From contig NC_034438.1 in the NCBI RefSeq assembly GCF_002078875.1, positions 20,243,700 to 20,307,699 of the forward strand: DNA of 64,000 nucleotides, in the 5' to 3' direction. A model generated the notes under the pieces. That model saw only the letters and a program-made list of their open reading frames with translations. It was not told the origin of the DNA and did not search any database. This stretch comes from Numida meleagris. Lineage: Eukaryota > Chordata > Aves > Galliformes > Numididae. Below, piece after piece: positions 25,349 to 37,224 of the stretch. Positions within the stretch are counted from its first letter, which is position 1; every line of letters begins with the position of its first letter. The translations under genes and the position numbers were made by a program.

Positions 25349-27180
25349 AGATGCAATGGCAGTCATTCACGAGCAGACCAGTTGCCAGTCTCCAAGCAAC
25401 AGCTGCTCTGTAAAGATCCCCTGCAGCTTTATTGTTGAGTAAGATATTCTAGAGTATGGAAATCCCTTTGGTCAACTCAGGTCAGCTGTACTCACTGTGT
25501 GCCCTTCCATCCTCTTAACCACCCTAGCCTACCCCCCCAAGGGCATAGTGAGAAATAGAATGCCTTGAGGGTTGTGCAGATGATGTTCATCAAACAGCAG
25601 TGTATTATCAATGCTGTTCAGTCACAAAACTGAAATAGAGCACCATACAGACTGCCACAACGAAAATTAACTCAATCCTAGACAGACCCAGAATGGTTCC
25701 AAAACCTTAATTTCTAATGTTTCAATTGTATTCTTTTAGCAACATTTCCTAAGTCTTATGCTCTTACCTCCTTGTGGTCTTCCTTTTAGCTTTCATACTT
25801 TCTGATGTTTCTGTGAAATAAAACCAGGCACAAAGAAACTGAGTCTCTCCTTCAAGCACTACTGTTGTTCCCAAAATTAAAATTCATTTTCTCAGTTATT
25901 TAACAAAACCCTGAATCCAAGGAAGTTACATAAATCCTTAAAATTGAAGAAAATACATTTTTAGTTTTACTAGTATCTCTCTAGTTTTTCATGATAATAA
26001 AGATAATTTGTTAGAACTTTGTCAAAAACTTTTCACTTTTTTTGGTTTGTAATGTTCAAGAAAATAAATTTGTTTATGTGAAACAGTAAGCAAAGGAAAA
26101 AAGCAATAGGTTTTTTCCCATTCTTGCTAATATAAACAAAATGGCTTGGAAAAAAATATCATTTTTTATAGGTTTGGGCAAGAAGGAAATCAACACTTGC
26201 ATGTTTCTTCACACATTCTGAAATAGTGCATAATGCATAATAATGCAGCAGAACTTTATTGAAAAAAAAATTATCTCAACATAAATAGCAAACTAATGAA
26301 AAATTGCTACCAGATATATATGCACTGGAAGATTCACACATGTAAAGCTCTGCAGGGTTAAAATAGTATGCTGAATCTCATTTCCTGTCTAAGTCACCCT
26401 TTTCTTTTAATCCACATTAGTTACTGCTGTTGTCAGAGGGTAGAGGACACACTGCCTTGTCAGAAAATTGTACATCTGCCAGGGGTCTCCTTGCAGAAGC
26501 TCAGCTCAGAAAAGTGCATTTCGGTGCACATCAAAGCTACTGAAGCTGCAACCTCTCTGCAGCTGCCACAAGCACAGGAGGTAGCACTGGAGTTCTGGCT
26601 GCACAAGCCATGCATGTGCTCAATCATCTCTTCCCCTTCTCAGCCTAAATGAGTTGTGGTCATGTCCAGGCATCCCTGGATGCAGCCAGTTTCCTAACTT
26701 CTTACTAAGCACATTTAAAGTCTGAGTACTCTACTGTAATTTCATTTGTACCTTTGGTCACTGGCATCCTCCTGGCAGTCAGCAGCGACCAAGCACTCCT
26801 GCTATTTTGTTACTTTCATAAAATAGGCTTTGACACTGGCTGTGAAACATATATAAGCAACCTTGGGATTTCAGACTCCCTACTCTACATTAGCTTCTCA
26901 CCTGCAGACTTTTCCCCCCATTAACTAGTATGTACACTTAATTCAAGAGAGATCAAGCTACCTCTGACTGTATTTACAAAAGCATAGTATCTGCTCACGG
27001 AGGAGTCTGACTCTCACCCTGATGCTGTAACATACGCTTTTTCAACAGAAAAGAAAAACAGAAGGTAATCTGAGGCAGTTTTCAATGTTACAAAAGCTCT
27101 GAACTGCCTTTTCTGTCAGGAGAAACAAGTAACAAACTGTTCTGACCAAAGTACTTCAAATCTCTAAAATTGCAGAAATG

Positions 27181-27200
27181 TTAGCTTTATATAAAGCTAA
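27181..27200. repeat. Perfect 20-base palindrome
   Basis: TTAGCTTTATATAAAGCTAA reads the same on both strands with no spacer. It could be a chance palindrome, a cruciform-prone site or a dimeric binding site. Nothing beside it indicates a role. Confidence 0.9.
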
Positions 27201-30200
27201 TGCCATCAGCTACACATGTGGAAACCGGTGCCCTGAGGTTCCTTCCTTCTGTGAGCATATCCCGATATTTTAATGTTCTATACCTAATAGTACCAGAACT
27301 AGAGGGTATACTAATCCTTAGAAACAGGTTTACTCAGCTGCAAAAAGGAAAATCATGGCTACTTTTATGTCACTGAGAGTCATTTTAACCAGATTTTTCA
27401 TGTTACCTTTTTCCACAATGGTTCTTGTTTTACAATAAAGTAAGTCCTAAACTGTCTCCAAATGGGAATATAATATATTGTTTATTTTCCAGCAGTGCAA
27501 ACTGAGTGGAATACAATAGAACAAGCACTCCACCAGTTAGCTAGAATTACTATTCAACTTAACAACACTTACAAGCAGTGCATGGGAAAATAATTCACAG
27601 TTTTACAGGCCAGAATATCTCAGTGTGAGAGTAGAAAGTCAGACACATATAGTTTTATCTGGACTGCATTGTCCTCTGGGGCTATAAGCTCCATAGGAAC
27701 TGCCACATGGCTAGTGATGTTAATTTAGTCAAACTTGGGTCTGTCAAAGGATATTGCAATAGTCTTCTTCCCTTTTCTGCTACGCAGCTGGTCAGCAGAA
27801 TGCTTTCAGTGGTGAGATGACCCTTTGAAAACTCAAATCAAGCTCAGGATTCCAAGAATGACATCTGATGAATGCAATGGGAGAAATGAGAAAACAACTG
27901 AAAACACTTCAAACTAGCATTCAGATTCCTTTCCCATGAAGTGAAAGTAAATGGGACACAGAAAAAAGATAAACTTGCAGAATCAGGAGGAAAAAAGCAA
28001 ATTAATATCATTAATAAACTAGTTTGTCAAAAATAAAATAAAGGAAAATGCAGAATGCTGACTGCTCTATATTTCAGACTCTATTTATGCCACTGAATAC
28101 TTTCATATCTTAAGATGCTGTTTAGATGAGCAGTAGATGCATCTTGTACTAGCAACTGTAATGCCAAGTTATTTATGTCCTAGAATATGCTCTGCGGATT
28201 CACACAAACTGTTTGCCCTAAAATAAAGAAGCCCAGTTCCAGACATCCCAAATTTCAAGACCTGACTTTGAGACCAAGATCTAGAATATGCTGTGCATCT
28301 AGTTTGTGGATTCAGGTGCCCAACTTTTCCACATTAACAGTTCTCAAGTAATGTCTCAATAATGTAGTGAATTATACCCATCCCTAGCCAGAAAGACAAG
28401 CTGACGCAAACAATTGTAATTAGAGTCTGGAAACATCAATATCAGTTTCTTGTTTTGTTTGCTTGGTTGTTTTTTAAACAAGAACAAGTGTGTCATCTCA
28501 AGTTAGATGCTGATTATTAGATATCTACCTGCTGTCAGCACTGACTGGCACATTGTGTACTAATCTTGATGAGAATTCTATAAAGTAGATAGCTATAGAT
28601 CCTGACACACGCTGCCACACCTGCACCAAAATATAGGCTAGAAAACCACTGCAGGAAAAACTGTGTTTACTTTGCCCATTAAATATTTTTGCTGAAGAGG
28701 ATTTCAGCAACCTGACTTCAGAGTGTAAAACTTTCACATACATTAAATTCCACCAGGAGAAGAAAAATAATGAAGAAAAATATATCTTCTCCAGCTCTAT
28801 CTACGTTTAGGAGCATCCAGAAGGTATAGCATGTTCATGCAGCAAATGTAATCAAATTTTCCTCAGAAGTTCACCAAAATGTTATCTGTATCTTCTTAAG
28901 CTGTTTCCTAAACCCCATGTGCATCATCATTAGTGATTTTACCCAGTATGTATTCATACCGTAACAAAAATTCGCTTTTGCTTTCATTTGACAGTTTTTA
29001 GTACGTTGCTTAGGACGTATTTTTAAAAAGCATGAACAAAGATAAAAATATCCAAACTTGTTTAAGTGGGCTTTACTTCAGCTCTTGCAAAATGCTAAAT
29101 TGGTTGAGAAGCAGCTTAAACATAATCTCTAACTAGTTCAGATTCTTTGTGGCATGCATTTTAAATGCAGTATTTTGAAGCAATGTTTTTATGTTTTCAT
29201 TTTTAATATGATAAGTTTTGCATCTTAAACCATGAAGTTATGAGTTTCAGCAGTTTCCTGAGCCCTTGCAGTGCTAAGAAATTTGACTTATCCATAACTA
29301 GTATGTTGACATATCACACATCACCGGACTAAACTCAAATGCACATTTCTATTTTGATGTCTCCTGGATACATTCTTAAACTGCATTCAAGATATTTACT
29401 TTCCTGCACTTGTTACTGCCCATCTCACTTTTGATCTTTCCTATCTTTTTCCTATTAAATATGGAAAACATAAGATTGTTTCAGCTCCTCAGACTGGAGT
29501 CTCATAGTTAGAATCGTAATCCACAAAATGTCTCAGCTTGGCATCCCAAATATGCTGAAAAAAAACCTCATGCTTTTAGCTTGCAATAGAACGGTACAAT
29601 TTGTTCCCCAGATAGCAGTGCTGTTAGAAAAATGCAAAAGAAACAAAAGGCCTTAAATAAACTTTGTCTGGCCACATGTAAATATTTACAGTTGAGCTAT
29701 TTGTATAGATGATAATCACCTGATTTAGCTTCCTACAGATGTTACTCTAAAATGGAATATATGATATCCAGAAATGCCCATTTTCCTCCTATTGCTCATG
29801 GGGATGAATAGCTTATGTAGAAATCTGTATTGTAGAGGTTCAGATGAGCTACACACTTCATGTACAAAGGATGGAGAGAGATCACAGTACCCCTGGAGCA
29901 GTAATGGAAGTAACAAAGTTTGCCATGGTCACATAGGTTTTTAAAATGACTTGAGTGGATAGATGCTTTGTGTGAGTGAGCAAATTCTGAAAGAATGATC
30001 CATCCTTGGTTTAGGTGGATAATTCAGAGGAGAACAGGAAGAAAAATGTCAATAAAGTGGTCAGGGCAACGGTAAGTCCTGCTACTTGCAGGAGTTTTTG
30101 TAAACTACAAGTGTCTAGCCTGAGAAGACACAGTTTCTGCCTGCTGAAGTATACTCTGGCTAAACTCAATGGAAGCTAAAAGTTGGTATAAGAATATTTA

Positions 30201-31554
30201 CTGGTGTGAATACATCTAGTCTGAGAAAGAGGAATGTTTCTTATCTTCAGAGAAATAAGTTGTACTAGTAGCTTTCTAATGGGAATATTCTAGGTGAGAA
30301 ACCTTTACAGTTTCATGGTATGGCTGCAACACACAGCCCATCAAATCTCACCTATGTGATACATCTTACCTGTGCCCCTAACATTTTACCATTCAAGTCC
30401 ATGATGTTTTAAAATTCAAGAGAATTGCTTTGTTTATTTAAAGTTTTTCTGCAAGTTCTGAGTAGATATAAATGTAAAGATATGTACTACCTATAGTTAC
30501 AGCAGTTATCACTGCTGAAAATTACAGTGCTGAGAATGGGATCCAGATTGGGAATAAGGTCAGAACTTCCTGGGACTTGGGATCCAAAACTGAATTCATG
30601 GCTCAGATCTTCTCATTAAATCATACAACAAATTCAAAGTCCACAAAACTTCTATTTACTGTTTTTACAGCAGAGTTTTAATTTCCTGTGCCACAATGGT
30701 TGTAACTAAACATTTTGAAAGTACACAGTGCTAGAAGTGAAATATCACAATCCCTGGTCATCATCCTGAATAGAACAAAATCTTGGCTCTATCTGGAAGT
30801 CAGTATGTCTTTATCTACTGGTAAGCACGAGCCATCTAAGTAAGATCCAGTCTACAGACAGTTACTAGTGCTAGTTATGTCTTCATTTACTGGTACACGG
30901 GGACCTCGATCAGGGCTGAAGTCATCCAAATCAATGCTCAGGAATTTATTCCTCCTCATATTACCACTGTTGTTGCTGCAGGCAGTTCCTGTGGCCCTCT
31001 AAATAACTATATGTTAAGTACACAGACAGGCTGTTCTACCCTGAGTTGCTCAGACTCCTAATTCATCTAATTGACATGATTTGCATGACACAAAGAAGTC
31101 ATAATCTCTGCAATCCCTTTTGATCACTCAAATGTGCCTAAGAATTGCCAAGGATTAGATTCCTTCTCAGCCTCACTGATTATGAGTGTTAATGCTCACA
31201 CAGAAACTCTATTGCCATAACACTGCAGCAGGAATAAGCTTTTTCAGAATGAATTTATCATAAATTCCCACCAGATTTTTGCTCATAAAATAGTCCCTGA
31301 TTCAAGAATGTCTTTGAATCTGACTCCTCAAAAGATGCAGCGCTTGGATCATAAATTCTGTCCTTACAAATTCTGTGATATTTGTTCTGTTGAAGTACAT
31401 TTTAAGGTGGAACTTACCTACAGTTTGATAGAAGACATGTATATTAGCCCTCAAAGCTATCCTATCCCTTGCTTGGAAGTAAGGCTAAATGGAAGATTAG
31501 AAGAACAGAGAATAAGTTTATGAAAGTGTTAATATGGGCTGATGCCTGTGACAG

Positions 31555-31578
31555 AAAAAAAAAAAAAAAAAAAAAAAA
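31555..31578. repeat. Poly(A) tract, 24 bases
   Basis: An uninterrupted run of 24 A. The sequence just upstream does not match a known retroposon and I found no flanking duplication, so it is listed only as a homopolymer. Confidence 0.95.
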
Positions 31579-33805
31579 GAGAGATACAGATGTCCAGAAG
31601 GTCTTTTGTTCAGAACTTCTGAACCCAGTTCTCCTGGGTTTTCACTGAGCAGCTGGCTCCAAGCTAGAGCACCTTTGGTGCAAAAGACAGTCAAAAACAA
31701 TATTAAAGACAGATGTTATTCACAGGTACTTTTTCTGCCCTCAGCCAGTTCACACATGATGGCAAACATCAGTCCAGTATCAGAAGGAAATCAAGAGACC
31801 TTGACGCAATGAACATTTTCCATACTCACTGCCATCTGTGCTTTGTACTTCCACATAGTACTGGGTTTCTAGTTACTTCCTTTGAAGGCAGTAATGACCA
31901 GTCACCTCCTCACAATGCTTCCATAAAGACTCCTAAGATACATTCAGCAGCTATTTGGACTGTTGAAGAACGGTTCAACATGCTCTTGCAGGTAAGGTTC
32001 ACACTGTGGCCTGGAGCATTAGTGTTTGGACTCTGATAAACCAGAGAACTTTTTTAAAAGGTCACATGTGTCTGTTCTGTGATAAAACAGCATAATCCAA
32101 ACATAAATTAATAAACAATTCACTAACATAAGTAGAGATGCACCACACCAGGGGTTAACTGTTAACTCACAGCAGCATGGAGAGTCAGCAGCCTTCATGG
32201 GCATTGCAAGTCTGCATGCAAAAGTGGAAAAGTGGCAGGAAAAGAAACCTGATCTGACCACAGAATGTGTTTCACACAGAGATTCAAAAACCAGTTGTTT
32301 CCATCAATGTCAGTACTTGGATGATGAATAAATTATGCTACAGCTTTTTTGAAGAAAATTGAAAAAGTGGTGAATTTCTTTAGTTTAATGAGCATAGTGA
32401 AGATATATCAACAAAGTGTGATGCAGTTCATAGAGTTTAGCAAACACATACTATAGGATGATGGAGGGACCAGGCTGAATGCTTTTTCTTTCTATGCATT
32501 TTGTGGTCCTTATCATCATAGAGAGTTTTATTTTTTTCAGCTATTGCTAATGAGAAAGCTAGAGTTCTGGTTTTCATCAAGTTGTTTTATGCAAATGAAA
32601 AGTTTTCTGCTGCAAAGTCATTTTTCACCTCATGCTGGAATGGGAAAGGAATACCTTAAAATTTCCAGTGGAAACGCCAGGCACACACTGATCCATGCAG
32701 CAACTGCACACTGACCAGCAGTGTATTTGGCTTTCCAGCAACTCTGCTTAAAAGGCAGAGCATCTCTAACAGAAGAAGGAGCATTCCTAGGTGGCTGAAT
32801 GATTGCTATGCTGAGGAAAGTGTGGGGGTGTTTCTGAGGGAAGGTGCAAAGAAAGGAAGAATCAAAATGTGGAGCTAGAAAATAGAGGAGGAATGTTAAG
32901 AAGAAGAAAAGTATCTTTTCCCTTTGTGAGTTGACCGATAGCATGGTGACACTGGTGATATCTGGAACTTGTCTGCCAGCATGGTGTGAGATAACAGCTT
33001 TCCTTCACGCACCAAGTCTGGATGTGTCAGGTGACTAAGAATGGGGAACTTAGGTCATTCAGGGCCCTAAAAACACCTACTTGGAGACCAAACCGAGTGT
33101 GGATGATCTTCAGAGCAAACACATGGAAGCAAAGGACAATTTATTAGAAAAGGGCTGGACCGTTAAAGTGACAGTGGAAGGATAATTGAATTAGTTACAA
33201 AGCTGCTTGGACACACATGCCCACACTGATTTCACTTCTTTATCCACAGCTTTTAACTTAATGAAGCTTCCCTGTACTTAGCTACTGTGGAGATGCCAAA
33301 CAATTACCAGCTGATGGAAGATCAAAGCTGCGGTAAGCATCAAATCCCTGTGCAGCATCTCTACAGCCTCAGTCTTGACATTTTGCAGTTTTTAGATAGC
33401 AACCAGCCAACTGTGAATGGCTGCTGCCTCAGAGATTATGGCCAGCCATGCAGAACATCAGCAAGTGTGTTTTAAGGGATGATTACTCCCTTGTATGATC
33501 CACTTATTCTCAGTGAGATAGAAATCAGGAAAGATGGTGTTTGCATGAGGTAGACTGAGTGTATCTGCCACAGCAGCTTGGCAGAGTGGTAGTTTGCTCA
33601 TGTCAAGTTTTCCCGCTGGCTGGGAGGCTGGTTTGGCAGCAGCACTCAGACACACTTGCATGCAGCTGATTAACAACCTACCTTGCTGAAAATTGAAGCT
33701 CCATTGCAAAGTCTCACATCCACATATAACCACAGAATCACCGAGGTTGGAAAAGACCTCTAAGACCATTAAGTCTGACCATCCACCTATCACCAATATT
33801 TCCCA

Positions 33806-34234
33806 CTAAACCATGTCCCTCAGTGCAACATCTAAATGTTTCTTGAACACCTCCAGGGATGATGACTCCACCACCTCACTGGGCAGCCCGTTCCAGAGCC
33901 TGACCACTCTTTCAGAGAAGTAGTATTTCCTAATATCCAACCTGAATCTTCCCTGGCACAACTTGAGTCCATTCCCTCTAGTCCTATCACTAGTTACACA
34001 GGAGAAGAGCCCAATCCCCACCTCACCATAACCTCCTTTCAGGGAGTTGTAGAGAGTGATAACATCTCCCCTGAGCCTCCTCTTCTCCAAACTAAACAAT
34101 TCCAGTTTCCTCAGCCACTCCTCATATGACTTGTGCTCCAGACCCCCACCAGCTTCACTGCCCTTTTCTGGATATGCTCCAGAGTCTCGATGTATTTCCT
34201 GTAGTGAAGGGCAGAAACTGAACATAGTACTCAA
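33806..34234 (-). pseudogene. CR1 ORF2 C-terminal fragment
   Basis: A 142-codon open stretch carries the standard CR1 C-terminal pattern: [18 protein letters not shown], then [11 protein letters not shown], then RLDIRKYYF and [13 protein letters not shown] at the natural stop. It is separated by a frameshift near 34200 from the preceding thumb fragment. In the intact protein this region follows the reverse transcriptase; its function is not well established. Here it is only a relic. Confidence 0.85.
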
Positions 34235-34529
34235 GGTGGGGCCTCACCAGGGCTGAGTACAGAGGGACAATCACTTTCCTGCTCCTGCTGGCGACACTAT
34301 TTCTGATACAAGCCAGAATGTCATTGGCCTTCTTGGTCATCTGGGCACACTGTTGGCTCATGATCAGCCAATCGTCAACCAACAGTCCCCAGTTTGTTTC
34401 CTCCACAGAGTCTTCCAGCCACTCTGCCCCAAGCCTGTAGTGTTGCCTGGGGTTGTTGTGGCCAATGCACAGGACCCGGCACTTGGTCTTGTTGAAATTC
34501 ATCCCACTGGCCTCAGACCAGCTATCCAT
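34155..34529 (-). pseudogene. CR1 ORF2 reverse-transcriptase thumb fragment
   Basis: About 124 codons with the CR1 post-catalytic pattern ([14 protein letters not shown], then [15 protein letters not shown], then [14 protein letters not shown]). The catalytic motif just upstream is broken by an in-frame stop. The reading frame shifts near 34200 before the C-terminal fragment. Confidence 0.85.
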
Positions 34530-34774
34530 CCTGTCTAGATCCCTCTGTAGGGCCTTCCTATCCTCAGGCAGATCAACACTTCCTGCCAGCTTGGTGTCTC
34601 AAGCTGCAAACTTACTGATGATGCACTCAATCCCCTCATTCAGGTCATCAATAGTGATAGTGAACAGGATAGGCTCCAGTACTAACCCCTGGGGAACACC
34701 ACTTGTGACCTGTCACCAGCTGGATTTAACTCCATTCACCACCACTCTCCGGGCCTGGCCCTCCAGCCACTTCT

Positions 34775-35104
34775 TTACCCAGAAAAGAGAATACCTGTCC
34801 AAGCCATGGGCTGCCAGCACACTTTCCTGTGGACGGGGCCAGGCCAACATACAAGGCCCTCTATTTTCCTCAGGAGGGAGTCACCAATCACAGTCACCCT
34901 TCTTTCCTTCTTGGTGGAGGCAGTCTTGAGGTGTGGAGTCGACTGCTTCACACTAGACAACCTTGCAGGTGGACCTCCCACTGCATCCTCACTTACCTCT
35001 CTTGAGATCCAGAGCCTCAAACCTATTATGTAGGGGCAACTGGGGGAACTGAGGGAAGTCAGGATGGGGGTTGCCTGTGACAACAAGCTGGGACCTGTTT
35101 CCAC
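34775..35104 (-). pseudogene. CR1 ORF1 GDSL (esterase-like) region fused to ORF2 sequence
   Basis: The reading frame contains the GDSL block (VIGDSLLRKIEG) and the following WPGPVHRKVCW stretch. Esterase (SGNH-hydrolase-type) domains are known in ORF1 of CR1-like elements. Right after these residues the DNA changes to ORF2 sequence (encoding AAHGLDRYSLFWVKKW in another frame), so the esterase domain is cut off after its first block. The later catalytic residues are missing. Confidence 0.7.
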
Positions 35105-35197
35105 TCCTCCTCTTCTCTTAAATCACATCCCTCTGCTCAACAATGTCAGGGCAGGGGATCTACCACTCTTTGGGGGGATATCACCCTGGTATCTTTC

Positions 35198-35407
35198 TCA
35201 CAAGTTCAGCTGTGAGAAATGCTGATCTATTTCCTGCTCACACTCTGTGTTACTCCTTAATCTTTCCATCTCCTTCTTGAGCTCCGCCACCATACTGAGC
35301 AGATCATCCACCTGCTCACACCTCACACTGGTGGAATCCCTGCCACCCTTCACTGGCAGCAACAGGCTCAGGCATTCCCTGCAGCTGGAGACTTGAACCA
35401 CCAACAT
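35198..35407 (-). pseudogene. CR1 ORF1 coiled-coil fragment
   Basis: A 69-codon open stretch begins near VSSCRECLSLL and continues with VRCEQVDDLLSMVAELKKEM and a heptad-like LRS pattern. It matches the N-terminal half of CR1 ORF1, upstream of the GDSL block. The start of ORF1 is not present, and stops follow between 35198 and 35104. Confidence 0.7.
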
Positions 35408-35536
35408 ACAGAAAGAAACTTAATTTAGGACAAATGGTCCACACTTATCTGTGGCTTTTGATCCCCAGGGCTCATCTCTTCACTGAGCCTGGCTGGCAAA
35501 GTACAGAGACACAAAACAGTCTGCAATTTTGAGAAA

Positions 35537-35782
35537 TGCTGGGAAAATTTCTGATCAAACAGGCTTCCTCAATTATCTTAAAAAGAGACAAAGTACTGTC
35601 TTTAGCTTTCTTTATTTGAATAAGGGGAGAGTCCACAATGACAACCCCCCAGGATCTCTCAAAGTATCAGGGGTCGCAGCCCCCTTTTTATCTTCACTTC
35701 CAGACCACATTGTCTCTTCTCCTTTCTTCACTGGCTGAAGTACTTGGAGGTTACAGACTTCTCAATTTGCCTAATACATGTC
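35537..35782 (-). mobile_element. Probable LTR, 3' part (poly(A)-signal side)
   Basis: Read on the minus strand this segment has an AATAAA signal at about 35613-35618 in the context TTCAAATAAAGAAAGCT, preceded by a GGGGGCTGCGACCCC block. That is the layout expected for the R/U5 part of an LTR. It is cut on the right by the CR1 insertion at about 35783, and matching LTR-like sequence seems to resume at 37225. AGAAAT occurs at both outer ends (35532 and 37594) and might be a worn target duplication. No match to the 530-bp LTR family was seen. Confidence 0.45.
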
Positions 35783-35956
35783 GTGACTCCCATCTACAAG
35801 AAGGGTGGTAAGGAGGATCCGGGGAACTACAGGCCTGTCAGCCTGACCTCGGTGCCGGGGAAGATTATGGAACAGATTGTCCTGAGGGAGATCACGTGGC
35901 ATTTGCAGGACAACCAGGGGATCAGGCCCAGCCAGCATGGGTTTGTGAAGGGCAGG

Positions 35957-36926
35957 NNNNNNNNNNNNNNNNNNNNNNNNNNNNNNNNNNNNNNNNNNNN
36001 NNNNNNNNNNNNNNNNNNNNNNNNNNNNNNNNNNNNNNNNNNNNNNNNNNNNNNNNNNNNNNNNNNNNNNNNNNNNNNNNNNNNNNNNNNNNNNNNNNNN
36101 NNNNNNNNNNNNNNNNNNNNNNNNNNNNNNNNNNNNNNNNNNNNNNNNNNNNNNNNNNNNNNNNNNNNNNNNNNNNNNNNNNNNNNNNNNNNNNNNNNNN
36201 NNNNNNNNNNNNNNNNNNNNNNNNNNNNNNNNNNNNNNNNNNNNNNNNNNNNNNNNNNNNNNNNNNNNNNNNNNNNNNNNNNNNNNNNNNNNNNNNNNNN
36301 NNNNNNNNNNNNNNNNNNNNNNNNNNNNNNNNNNNNNNNNNNNNNNNNNNNNNNNNNNNNNNNNNNNNNNNNNNNNNNNNNNNNNNNNNNNNNNNNNNNN
36401 NNNNNNNNNNNNNNNNNNNNNNNNNNNNNNNNNNNNNNNNNNNNNNNNNNNNNNNNNNNNNNNNNNNNNNNNNNNNNNNNNNNNNNNNNNNNNNNNNNNN
36501 NNNNNNNNNNNNNNNNNNNNNNNNNNNNNNNNNNNNNNNNNNNNNNNNNNNNNNNNNNNNNNNNNNNNNNNNNNNNNNNNNNNNNNNNNNNNNNNNNNNN
36601 NNNNNNNNNNNNNNNNNNNNNNNNNNNNNNNNNNNNNNNNNNNNNNNNNNNNNNNNNNNNNNNNNNNNNNNNNNNNNNNNNNNNNNNNNNNNNNNNNNNN
36701 NNNNNNNNNNNNNNNNNNNNNNNNNNNNNNNNNNNNNNNNNNNNNNNNNNNNNNNNNNNNNNNNNNNNNNNNNNNNNNNNNNNNNNNNNNNNNNNNNNNN
36801 NNNNNNNNNNNNNNNNNNNNNNNNNNNNNNNNNNNNNNNNNNNNNNNNNNNNNNNNNNNNNNNNNNNNNNNNNNNNNNNNNNNNNNNNNNNNNNNNNNNN
36901 NNNNNNNNNNNNNNNNNNNNNNNNNN
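35957..36926. other. Assembly gap (970 N)
   Basis: 970 undetermined bases. Both edges are CR1 ORF2 on the plus strand. Frames drawn across the gap on either strand are artefacts. Confidence 0.99.
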
Positions 36927-37132
36927 GCCTCTTCTCTCTTGTAACTAGTGACAGGACGAGGGGGAATGGCTTCAAGTTGCACCAGGGGAGATTTAGGCTG
37001 GACATTAGGAAATACTACCTTTCTGAAAGAGTGGTCAGATGCTGGAACAGGCTGCCCAGGGAGGTGGTTGAGTCACCGTCCCTGGAGGTGTTCAAGAAAC
37101 GTTTAGATATAGCGTTGAGAGACCTGGTTTAG
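36927..37132 (+). pseudogene. CR1 ORF2 C-terminus after the gap
   Basis: 69 codons, open to the natural stop, with the same pattern as the fragment at 33.8 kb ([32 protein letters not shown]). Its frame agrees with the frame left of the gap if the gap really is 970 bases. Whether the hidden part is intact cannot be told. Confidence 0.8.
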
Positions 37133-37224
37133 TGGGGTTATGTTGGTGGTAGGTGGATGGTTGGACTAGGTGATCTTGTAGGTCTTTTCCAACCTAGCTA
37201 ATTCTATGATTCTATGATTCTATG

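Larger units (their letters stand above)
20215..33721. other. 13.5 kb repeat-poor, gene-free stretch
   Basis: No CR1, LTR or mariner sequence was recognised here, unlike the rest of the window. Frames reach about 107 codons (for example 22875-23180, 23095-23403 and 31713-32036) but have no domain, repeat or signal that I recognise. Contents noted separately: a 20-base perfect palindrome at 27181, an (AAAC)n tract at 25321 and a 24-base A run at 31555. It could hold unrecognised regulatory elements or untranslated exons; none can be proved from one sequence. Confidence 0.5.
33722..35410 (-). mobile_element. CR1 LINE with internal deletion joining ORF1 to ORF2
   Basis: Read on the minus strand, the element starts in ORF1. 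It has a coiled-coil-like stretch (35198-35407, pattern VRCEQVDDLL), then a GDSL motif (VIGDSLLR, about 34890). Near 34818 it passes straight into the second half of ORF2: the thumb region of reverse transcriptase and the conserved C-terminus ending at 33806. It then runs through the 3' UTR (GGTCTTTTCCAACC type) to about 33722. A complete CR1 would have over 2 kb more between these points (end of ORF1, endonuclease and most of the polymerase). The ORF2 part has stops and frameshifts, including a stop in the polymerase catalytic motif near 34605. The right boundary is approximate. Confidence 0.9.
35783..37224 (+). mobile_element. CR1 LINE, 5'-truncated, interrupted by assembly gap
   Basis: The left part begins in the ORF2 polymerase region with VTPIYKK, then [18 protein letters not shown] and QHGFVKGR, right up to the gap at 35957. 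After the gap the C-terminal region continues ([25 protein letters not shown], stop at 37132). The 3' UTR and an ATTCTATG tail to 37224 follow. The readable parts have no stop or frameshift and are close to the common CR1 pattern, so this seems the youngest CR1 here. It lies inside what looks like an older LTR on the minus strand. Confidence 0.92.

Noticed and set aside
34453..34929. A 158-codon plus-strand frame
   Set aside because: It is the antisense shadow of the minus-strand CR1 at 33.7-35.4 kb.
35744..37132. A 462-codon open frame
   Set aside because: It is open only because the 970 N bases contain no stops. The readable ends are CR1 ORF2.
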